From: Buddleja alternifolia
Lineage: Eukaryota; Streptophyta; Magnoliopsida; Lamiales; Scrophulariaceae
Assembly (NCBI GenBank): GCA_019426215.1
Contig: CM033391.1
Span: 6,870,708-6,934,707 of the forward strand
Reading direction: 5' to 3'
DNA length: 64,000 nt
Below the pieces are notes generated by a model. The model did no database searches. It was not told the DNA's origin and saw only the letters and a program-made list of their open reading frames with translations. Positions within the stretch are counted from its first letter, which is position 1. Every line of letters begins with the position of its first letter. Made by a program: the position numbers and the translations under genes. This document shows positions 54,803 through 64,000 of this stretch, piece after piece.

Positions 54803-54928
54803 TCGGGTATTCTTAGTATGCTCTGTGGTCGCAGTTTAATCTGATCTTCCACATCAGAAAAGTTTTCCCGGGCTATTTGGTTTTCGCATTTGGAGAGCCA
54901 CGTTCATATTTGAGGTAACGGATTAAAA

Positions 54929-55354
54929 ATGGAGGAGCCATCATCTATTGGTGATGAAGTAATTGCTTTATTATTACTCAGCTCATTACCGGATAGTTGG
55001 GATACCCTCATGGTGTCAGTCAGCAACTCAGCTCCCAATGGAGATTTGACCTTGCTAGTGGTCAAAGATTGCCTTCTAAACGAAGAGTCCAGAAGAAAGG
55101 AGCAGGCGTTCAGTACCGAGCAAAATGCCTTGGTGACTGAAGATTCTGACAGACGAGGAAGAAACAAAAATAGAGGTCCTCAGCACCAGAGAGACAAATC
55201 CAAGGGGAAGTCCAAGTTCACAGGAGATTTCAAATGCCATTACTGTGGTGGTCCAAACCACTACGAAAGAGACTGCAGAAAGAAGAAAAGAGATCAAAAG
55301 AATGGAAATAATGAAAACAAGAAAGATGACAAAGACACCAGCTATGGCAACTGA
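54929..55354 (+). pseudogene. Copia gag, N-terminal part missing
   Basis: The open frame starts MEEPSSIGDEVIALLLLSSL, which in related elements lies in the second half of the capsid region; about 200 N-terminal residues are absent, although only ~125 bp separate the PBS from this ATG. A zinc knuckle CHYCGGPNHYERDC (CX2CX4HX4C) and a Lys-rich tail follow. The frame ends at TGA (55352-55354); pol continues in another frame, so a 1-nt shift near 55320-55345 separates them. An internal deletion at the 5' end is the simplest reading. Confidence 0.78.
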
Positions 55355-58300
55355 TGGTGATGTTGTCATTATCTGTGATGATGCATGTGTCAGTTCATCA
55401 TGCCAAGAAACAGATTGGATCATTGATTCAGGAGCCTCGTATCATATCACCCCACATAGGGATATGTTCACATCATACACGAGTGGTAACTTTGGCAGAG
55501 TCAGAATGGCCAATCATGGTGTGACAGAGGTTATCGGAATGGGGAACATTAACTTGGAAACTGACACAGGGTGCCGACTCATTCTGAGAGACGTCAGACA
55601 TATTCCTGACATTCGGCTCAACATTATTTCCACTGGCAAGCTAGATGATGACGGCTATGTCAGTAACTTTGGTGAAGGAAAATGGAAGCTCACCAAAGGT
55701 TCTCTGATTACTGCAAAGGGTAAGAAAAGGAACTCACTCTACCTGATGCAAGCAAAATTCTCCAATGGAGAGGTGAATGCAGCAGTCAATAGTTCCTCAA
55801 TTGAGCTATGGCATAAGAGGCTTGGACATTTGAGCCAAAAAGGCATGCAACTTTTGGCTAAGAAGAAACTCCTACCTGACGTCAGTGGGATAGAGCTACA
55901 AACTTGTGTTGATTGTTTAGCAGGAAAACAACACAGAGTTGCGTTCAAGAGCTTTTATCCGTCCAGAAAATCACATCCTCTGGACTTGGTGCATACTGAT
56001 GTATGTTATATGAAAGACAAAACACTTGGTGGTGCAGTGTATTTTGTCACATTCATTGATGATTTCTCAAGAAAGGTCTGGTGTTTTGTTTTGATATCTA
56101 AAGACCAGGTTATAACAGTCTTTAAGCATTTTCAAACAAAAATTGAAAGAGAAACCGGAAGGAAGTTGAAGTGTATTCGTTCAGACAATGGTGGCGAATA
56201 CCAGGGTCCATTTGAACAGCATTGTCGTGACCATGGTCTCAGACTTGAGAAGAGTGTTCCAAAAAACTCCACAAATGTGGCAGAGAGGATGAACAAGACA
56301 ATTTGTGAGCGGATCAAATGTATGTTATCATACTCAAAATTGTCCAAATCCTTTTGGGGTGAAGCAATGAGGACTGCAGTTGACTTGATCAACCTTTCTC
56401 CATCAGCTCCTTTGGATGGTGACATTCCAGACAGAGTTTGGTCAGAGAAAGATGTTTCCTACAAACACTTGAGATTGTTTGGCTGCAGGGCGTTTGTTCA
56501 TATTCCAAGAGATGAGAGATCCAAGCTTGATGATAAAACCAAACCATGTACCTTCTTGGGCTATGGCCATGAAGAGTTTGGTTACAGACTTTGGGACCCG
56601 GTGAACAGGAAAGTTATCAGAAGCAGAGATGTTGTGTTTCTTGAGGAACAAACATCTGATGATACAAAACAGAGCGAGATGAGAGAATCTTCTCAGGAAG
56701 TTCCTGATGACTTAGATCCAGTTCCTTCACGTACAACTCGGGATCACGGGAGAGATGTACAGGACGAGCAGAATGATACAACTGATGATGAGCCAGTTGA
56801 TGATCAGGTGCCACCTATACAGACTGATGATCTAGTTCCGCCACAAGAGGCGATGGTTAGAAGGTCAACCAGACAAACATGTCCTTCGACCAGATATAAT
56901 CCAGATGAGTATGTGATGCTCACTGATGGGGGAGAAACAGAGAGTTACCCAGAGGCCATATCACATGATCAGAGAGATATGTGGATGGAGGCCATGAAAG
57001 AGGAGATGAAATCCTTACAAGAAAATCACACCTATGACTTGGTGAAGCTGCCTAAAGGCAAGAGAACACTAAAAAATAAGTGGGTGTACAAGTTGAAGAA
57101 TGTGGAACATAGCTCATAACCCAGATATAAAGCAAGACTGGTTGTGAAGGGTTTCAATCAGAAAAAGGGTGTTGATTTTGAAAAAAATTTCTCACCAGTG
57201 GTGAAGATGTCTTCGATCAGAGTTGTTCTTGGGATCACTACTAGTCTCAATTTGGAGATTGAACAACTTGATGTGAAGACTGCATTTCTTCATGGAGATC
57301 TAGATGAAGAAATCTACATGGAGCAGCCGGAAGGGTTCAGAGTCAAAGGAAAAGAAAACCTGGTGTGCAGGTTGAAGAAAAGCTTGTACGGTTTGAAGCA
57401 AGCCCCCAGACAATGGTACAAGAAACTTGACTCATTCATGACAGACCATGACTACACGAGGACCAGCTCAGATCACTGCGTATTCTTTAAGAAATTCTCA
57501 GATGGAGATTTTATCATTCTACTGTTATACGTTGATGACATGCTGATTGTAGGTCATGATGCCAGCAAAATTGAGAAGCTGAAGAAAGAACTTGGCAAGT
57601 CTTTTGCGATGAAAGACTTGGTCCCGGCTAAGCAGATCCTTGGAATGAAAATCTCTAGGGATAGAGCTCACAAGAAGCTCTGGTTATCTCAAGAACAATA
57701 CATTGAGAAAGTTCTTGAAAGATTCAACATGAGTAAATCGAAAGCGGTTAGTACTCCACTTGCGGGACATTTCAAACTCAGCTCCGCGCAATGCCCCACA
57801 AGTGAGGAAGATAAACAAGAGATGAAGAAGATACCATATGCTTCTGCAGTTGGCAGTCTGATGTATGCTATGGTATGTACTAGACCCGATATTGCTCATG
57901 CAGTTGGCGTAGTTAGTCGCTATTTGTCTAACCCTGGCAAGGATCACTGGGAAGCAGTGAAATGGATAATGCGGTATCTGAGAGGCACTTCGAGACTATG
58001 TCTAAGGTTTGGTGATGGCCAAACTATTTTAGAGGGGTACACAGATGCAGACATGGCTGGAGATATTGATTCCAGGAAGTCCACGTCCGGATACTTGATT
58101 ATCTTTGCAGGGGGAGTTATTTCTTGGCAGTCGAAACTTCAAAAATGCGTGGCATTATCCACAACAGAAGCCGAGTACATTGCTGTGACTGAAGCATGTA
58201 AAGAGGTGTTGTGGTTGAAGGAGTTTCTAGAGGAGTTGGACTTGAAGCAGGAAAAGTATAGGCTCTACTGTGACAGTCAGAGCGCGATCCACTTGAGTAA

Positions 58301-58499
58301 AAATTCGACTTTCCACTCAAGGTCCAAACACATAGATGTGAGATACCATTGGATCCGGGATGTTCTTGACGAAAAATTGATACATCTTGATAAAATGCAT
58401 ACGGATGATAATGGCGCAGATATGCTCACAAAGTCTTTGCCAAGAGAAAAGCTTGAAGTCTGCAAAAGCGAAGCGGGCTTGGTTGTGCCCCCCACATGA
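55344..58499 (+). pseudogene. Copia pol: protease, integrase, RT, RNase H, one stop
   Basis: Protease WIIDSGASYHIT; pre-integrase LWHKRLGHLS; integrase with HTDVC, RSDNGGEY and VAERMNKT, so the D, D and E residues are kept; C-terminal integrase region to ~57000. The RT begins around WMEAMKEEMKSL, is cut by TAA at 57117-57119, and continues in the same frame (KARLVVKGFNQKKGVDF; LDVKTAFLHGDL; YVDDMLIVG). RNase H keeps STTEAEYIA and the final ADMLTKSLP. The frame closes at 58499, near the polypurine tract. The stop sits where a Lys or similar residue is usual, so a single base change may explain it. Confidence 0.88.
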
Positions 58500-58500
58500 G

Positions 58501-58515
58501 TTGGAGGGGGAGAAT
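58501..58515 (+). other. Polypurine tract of copia element 2
   Basis: TTGGAGGGGGAGAAT precedes TGTTGGG at 58516. Confidence 0.85.
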
Positions 58516-59112
58516 TGTTGGGTCCCACCCATGTGGGTGGCCATATAAAGGTGGCTGGTTTTGTTGAAAAACTTGCAACCACTTTCTTTGAAAATAAAAA
58601 GGGGCAAATGACATATGGCATGACATAATAAGTGTTGAAAATTGTCATGCATTTTCCCTATAAATAGAGGCTCTCTTTGCCATTCTCTACACACCATCAA
58701 CGAGAGCTAGAGAGAGAAATAGAGAGAAAGAGAGAAAAAATAAGAGGGAAAAATTGGGAGAAGAAAAATAAGATTGAGAGAGTGTTCTATTTTTCTTCTA
58801 CAATTCCAAGTTTCCAAACTTGATGTATTTGTAATCCAAGGGATATTCTCTTGAAGATTTTGTGTATCCCCTAATTAATTTAGGGAGAAATTGTGTAAGC
58901 CCATTATTGTTATAGTGGAGGTCTACGACTTTGGTCCCGTGGTTTTTTCCCGATTTGGGTTTTCCACGTAAAAACTCTTATCTCGTTTATTCTATTTCTT
59001 TCTATCGTATTATCGTTGGTGTGGTCCCATTTTTTATCCAGTTAGTGGGGAAAAGAATTATATCGCTTCCGCGTTACACCAGTGTCATTTATTTTGGCAC
59101 TCTTTCCCAACA
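58516..59112 (+). repeat. 3' LTR of copia element 2
   Basis: 597 bp, TGTTGGG...CCCAACA, closely matching 54191-54788. Confidence 0.92.
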
Positions 59113-59117
59113 TGTGT

Positions 59118-59705
59118 GACTCGTGTCGTGTCAATTAGAGAGCGATATTGAAAAGAAGAGTACACGTGTGTCACTCAAATTGCACCCCCCTTAATTCAAC
59201 CCAAATCTTACGTAACATGGTCATGACGGTGTAAAGTTAATAGTTAGGCTCCTTTTTTTTTTGGTTTAAATCAATGAGAAGGGGCTACCCTAAAACTAAA
59301 TGGTCCAATAAACCGGACTATTAGTTACATTGAAAGTGGTCCAGGATTTCCTCTAGATATAATAAGAGCTTTATTAAGTTGACTAAAATTACATGCAATT
59401 AACATTAATCTTTTGCATATTTATTATTTTGTATATGAACGTTGAGTGTGGCATACGATTGATAGATAAAAAGAGATTATTCAGCCAAAATTGTATTGAG
59501 GTCTATTACAATTAGTTTAGCATCATATCCATCTCATTTAACTATGTTGACAATTAGCTCCCAAACTTTCGAGAACCGCCAAGAAAATAAATTGGGAGCA
59601 TGACTCCCCCAAGGTTTTGTCGTGTTTCGATATATGATGATTCGATAACATCAAAGAGCATCAGCACAGTGTTTAAGATTGAGGTAATTGTAGCTAGTAG
59701 TAGGG
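59118..59705. other. No gene recognised
   Basis: Non-coding DNA between the copia element and the rearranged gypsy unit. No repeat ends or RNA genes were seen. Confidence 0.4.
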
Positions 59706-59710
59706 TTGGT

Positions 59711-61566
59711 TGATAAGAGGCGTTTTTACGTGTTTTTAAACCCCTTTGCATTTATGTTTTAGGTTTATTTATCGATTGATTTTGTCACTTGTGCGTTTAA
59801 TTCGTGCATTAAGTGATTTCAGGCCTTAAGTGGATACAATCGAAGAAAGGGTGGAAAAATGACGTATACATATTCATATTAAGATGAAAATCACTAAGAT
59901 TCATATTCATAGACAAAAACAAATCTAAATCTAAGAAACTCCCTCGTATTTTTGATGGTTGAACTTCGATCTTCATCTCTTCCATGCTTCTTGATTTCTT
60001 CACCTTCAAAGGTTCTTGGCTAACTCCAACTTATTTCTTGCTTGTTTGGTCATGGAGGTGTGAAGCATCTTGGCCTAAACTTGTTTTATACGTCGTTTTT
60101 CAGCCCGTTCTTCGATTGTATCCAATTAAGGTCTGAAATCACTTAATGCACGAATTAAATGCACATGTGGAAAGAATCAAGCGATAAATGAACCTAAAAC
60201 ATAAACGGAAGGGGGCTTAAAAACACGTAAAAACGACTCCTATCAACACTAAAAGGATCAAAAGCATCAGCGTGAAAATTCAAATCAAAGTCAAGTGGAT
60301 GCTCAAAAACCTCATAGTTATCGATATTAACCATATCATCTTCTATATTCATTGACAACTTACCATCATCGGTATCGAGTACCGATTTACTTTTGGCTAG
60401 GGAAGAAAGTAAAGAAATGTCAACACCCTCAGAAAGGATAGGAGTCGAATGCTCATCGTTGGAGGAATCTGCTTTCTAATTTTCCAACTTCATTTCATTC
60501 AACATCACGGTGTTGAATTCCTCCTTTTGATCTATCTCAGTGGTACCAAGCAATGCCCATGGTACTTTCTCAGATATGTCGCTCGTTACTTGCTTGAGTT
60601 GATGATTCATCTCCTTTATTTCCCGCCGTGCGTCCTTCATCATAAAGTGGAGCTCTCCAATGGTGTTATCAAGTTGTTCCTCCGAAGTAGGAATTCTTTC
60701 TTGGTAATGTTGTGGAAAGAACCCTTGTGCATAACACGCTTCAATGACGCTTTGCAGCCATAATTGATTCTCCGGTAGTGTCATATCAGGAAAATTGCTA
60801 TCCTTTGCGAATTGAATGACGCTTTGCAGCCATAATTGATTCTCCGGAAGGGTCATATCTGGAAAATTTTTAGCCATTGCGAGCTAAGAGTGTAAGAAAA
60901 AAATAAAAATAATAATAATAAAAAAATTTAATAAAAATAAAATAAATACTTAAAACTTGCAAAAAAAATCAAAAACTAAAATTAAACAAGTCCCCGGCAA
61001 CGGCGCCAAAAACTTCAACCTTTGGCCCTTTGTAATTACTACCCGATTTCTCGGCTGTAATAATCCTATGATTAATTGATGGTTCTCTAGATATGTCTAT
61101 CCGAGAATCTAACCAACAATCATGCATTCAAGTTCTAGAATTTTCCCGGATTAATCCGGCTAACTGCACCCGGGAATCTCTACCTATCTCTAGGGGCAAT
61201 TCCCTATTTTTTACGGATTATGTGATGATCCTCTTTGCACCTTAAATTACCTTTTCTCGAATGAATAATTTAAGCAAAAAGAATTCACCAACCAAGAACA
61301 TGTGCTTCCATTCTCTTTTATTTCCACCTACCATTCTCTTGCTTTCCATCTACCAAGAATGTGAACTACCATTCTCTTGTTTTTCACCTACCATTCTCTT
61401 GTTTTTCACCTACCAAGAATGTGAGCTACCATTCTCTTGTTTTCCAATTCCTAGCTTTAAATAATCTTGTCTCTGTGGAATCGATAACTCGGACTTAAAG
61501 TCCACTTTATTATTACACACGACCAGTCCACTTGCTGTTTAATACACGTAAGGATTTTTCGTGTCA
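59711..61566. mobile_element. Rearranged gypsy-type LTR unit with inverted core
   Basis: The outer ends are LTR ends in forward orientation: TGATAAGAGGCG at 59711 and TTTTTCGTGTCA at 61566, with perfect TTGGT duplications (59706-59710, 61567-61571). From about 59869 the sequence switches to the reverse strand: an LTR 5' portion in reverse (ends at ~60245, complement of TGATAGGAGTCG), then gag-like sequence in reverse, then the gypsy primer site in reverse (complement of TTGGCGCCGTTGCCGGGGA, 60989-61015), then an LTR middle portion in reverse to about 61264. Forward LTR sequence resumes at or after ~61300. Same LTR family as 45558-47234. Confidence 0.8.
60476..60877 (-). pseudogene. Gypsy gag N-terminal fragment with internal duplication
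   Basis: Minus-strand frame starting MAKNFPDMTLPENQLWLQSV; its ATG lies about 110 bp after the primer site on the same strand. The segment NFPDMTLPENQLWLQSVI is repeated in tandem (about 60741-60801 and 60810-60870). Then follow a helical, charged region (EEQLDNTIGELHFMMKDARR) and a stop. This is the likely start of a Tat/Athila-type gag; no capsid core or zinc knuckle remains. Confidence 0.6.
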
Positions 61567-61571
61567 TTGGT

Positions 61572-64000
61572 TTCTATTTGGTGATATCCTATATTTGCTC
61601 CCTTTTTTTTCATCTTAAGAAAAAGCTCTCAATTTATGTTGTTCGAATACATTTATAATATATATCAATTCAAATCGTGTTCGAATAATTTAGATAGAAT
61701 GGTTTAATGATTTTTTCAAAAGTTTCATGTAAATAATAAATAATTGTCTTACAACTTTCAAATAGCTCTAAATACATAGTGGTATGTATGTATCATAAAA
61801 AAAAAATTGGTTCCCTTCTATAAATTGCCATCAAGCTAATACACAATTATGAAAAGAAAAAGAAAAGGTAACTTGCTTAATTATTTATACGTTTCATCAA
61901 ACAATAATTTAAGATTAATAAAAATTATTCTACAAAATGATTTATTACTTACTAGCATTATTCATAAAGAAAAATTACTTGCACTCAATGTGGTATTATA
62001 TAAATTTTCAAATAAATTTCATTATTGATAAATCTTTTATTGAATAAGGTTTATAGGTAACTTGTACATTATAAAAAAGTATTTCACTACTTGAATGATA
62101 TATTTCTATATAGAACTCAAAATTAACATATTGTTTAACAAAAGTAATTTATAGCTAGAAGTTTGTTATCTTAATTTATTCATAGAAATTAAAATCGATT
62201 ATATTTTATTTTGTAATGATTGTCGGGGCATTCTAATCTGTAAAGACATATCGGCCCCTTGAAATATCAATTTTTGGTTTTATTATTTTGGACTAAATAG
62301 AAAGTTTCAAAAATGTAGGGGTCAAAATTGTGAACTCTAAAAGGTTGGAGATTAAATTGTAGTTTTTGGAAAAATTTAAAAGAAAAGAAATATGGTATGG
62401 ACATTAATTGTAGTTGAAGTTCGGACACTTTACCGTCCAAATTAAAAAGAGCCACGTCTTTTTTAGCGTGAGAAGTTTTTCTTGATTGGATAATAAATAT
62501 TTTCTATAAGCATAAATGAGTGTACTCAATTTAACTCTTCAATATAGTCAAAGAAATGAAATAAATAATTAACAAAATAAATATTAATTATTTACATTAA
62601 AAAAGAAGAAGTCGATGACCTTAAAACCATGGTAACCATGCTTGATTGAGTTTGTTTCCAGCCACCTTCAGATTTTGAGATTAGACCTAGATTAATATAT
62701 ATTTAAAATATTATAGGTACATTGAAAGTCAAAAAGCATATTATTCACAGAAATAATAATATAATAGTGCGAACCCCGTGCTATGAATATTTTCACTTAA
62801 AATAAAAATGAAAACTTTAATATTTTTGAAAATCTATTTGTGATAAGTCAAATATACGTCATGGATATAAAGAACTTGACTCTTTTCAGTCATGATTAGG
62901 TAAACTAATAGAAGATAAACTCATAGAAATAAACGGATATACATAATTTATTTTTGCAATAGATATAAAGAAAATGAAAGTAGTTAACCAAATGAAACTT
63001 TAATTATTTACATAAAAAAGGAGCCAAAAATATTAGAACCTAGGTAACTTCACTTGATTGAGTCTGGGTACCCACCACATTCAGATTTTGGGATTCGATC
63101 TGGATTAAAAGAACATAATAATATACTAATAAATATAAAAATATGTTAATAATAAACTCGATACATGAAAAAGTCGGGTAGCAATACAGAGTTATGATCT
63201 AGAATTATGAAAAAATACGTGGCCTGTTAGTTCAACATATAATCTCATTAAATGTACGTAGAGTAAAAGAATTAATACATATACCATGCATATAAAGTAT
63301 ATAAACACAATACACATACCAAATTATTATAATAAAATGCAATTTACAACATCGAAAATCCCAACACTTATTTAAATGTTCGGGTTTTCTAGTTCATAAA
63401 TGTGTAACAGTACTTCTTATATCCCATGCACGTAAAGATGTTGACACATGTATCGAGTGGTTAGAATATCGTCAGAGAAATTTTAGTTTTTTTTTTTTTT
63501 TTTTTTTGGTTTCACAACTTTCTCCCTCCCTCCCCATATCCTTACCATCCATGAATATATTTGTCACATATCAATACATATATCATAAAATATTACACGA
63601 TTAGATAACAAAAAATTTTGAACTATTTATCACATATATGTATATATGAGATATGAAATATATGATAAAACATACAGATGATACTGTACAATTCACATCG
63701 ATATGTGTAATATGAAGTTAGCATAAAATTTAAACAGATTTTCAAACTATGTTATAACATGGAATGAATGATTCAATATCAATACAAATTAATTTGAATA
63801 TATATATATATATAATTCAAATTGCTCAAAAAAGTTAAAAAGTGGACTTCCAAAAGAAGACACCATGCTTCATTGTAACAATTTCTTAATTGGAAATTTC
63901 CTTTTGGCACAAGTTTCCTAGAAAAACATATGAATCTACACAACGTTGTACTATAAATAGTAGACAAGCATGTCAACTTGGGATGTATCACACAATCTCA
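61572..64000. other. AT-rich non-coding DNA
   Basis: No coding support. Two related ~160-bp segments lie at about 62540-62702 and 62956-63114, sharing AATTATTTACAT, CTTGATTGAGT and CAGATTTTG; on the reverse strand the second holds ATCGAATCCC, like a tRNA B box, so they may be SINE fragments. A run of about 20 T is at 63488-63510. Short ORFs look fortuitous. Confidence 0.5.

Larger units (their letters stand above)
54191..59112 (+). mobile_element. Ty1/copia element 2 (Tork/Tnt1-like), nearly intact pol
   Basis: LTRs 54191-54788 and 58516-59112; duplication TGTGT at 54186-54190 and 59113-59117. The 5' LTR starts TTTTGGG where the 3' LTR has TGTTGGG, one changed base. PBS, a shortened gag, protease, integrase, RT, RNase H and a polypurine tract are in order. 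About six differences in ~190 bp of LTR suggest a moderate age. The whole element is 4.9 kb; a complete gag is missing. Confidence 0.92.

Overview
The window is nuclear plant DNA, most likely from a eudicot. It is AT-rich, and the one host gene I can model is a plant-type chromatin gene with many introns of widely varying length. Most of the rest is LTR retrotransposons, SINEs and MITE-like DNA elements. I saw no bacterial, organellar or CRISPR content and cannot name the species.

Layout. (1) 1-6887: the 3' end of a Sirevirus-like (Ty1/copia) element, with one long intact ORF of 1306 aa, a polypurine tract and a 1.8-kb 3' LTR. (2) 7768-18432: a complete but dead Ty1/copia element with 5-bp target duplications (CATTA). 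A tRNA-derived SINE sits in its 5' LTR and a Ty3/gypsy-type solo LTR sits in its gag/protease ORF. (3) 18438-21000: older repeat sequence and a 914-bp Mutator-like element ending about 350 bp upstream of a TATA-like site. (4) 21655-37202 (possibly to 38496): a MOM1-like gene on the + strand. Sixteen exons join with matching splice phases and encode a low-complexity N-terminus, a PHD finger, two chromodomain-like segments and a degenerate SNF2/CHD3 helicase. Its introns hold a TRIM-like element, copies of a ~250-bp Mutator-like MITE, and a 724-bp hAT-like element. The expected C-terminal half of MOM1 was not found. (5) 40365-47941: an old non-autonomous LTR element with no recognisable pol. It carries a 19-junction, 42-bp tandem array containing a palindrome, a broken antisense ORF and a nested solo LTR. 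(6) 47961-54185: MITE-like elements, a second SINE and unassigned repeats. (7) 54191-59112: a second, better preserved copia element with a shortened gag. (8) 59711-61566: a rearranged gypsy-type LTR unit with an inverted core inside perfect target duplications. (9) 61572-64000: AT-rich non-coding DNA.

The host gene resembles a regulator of transposon silencing and is itself crowded by transposons. In Arabidopsis, MOM1 acts in transcriptional gene silencing. Here the helicase motifs for ATP binding and the arginine finger are absent, which is expected for this family, and the reading frame ends or is lost at about the point where the MOM1 C-terminal region should begin. All retroelement pol regions seen are missing or interrupted. 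Coordinates of LTRs, SINEs and several DNA elements are well supported by target-site duplications read directly. Lineage names within copia and gypsy are inferences from motifs.
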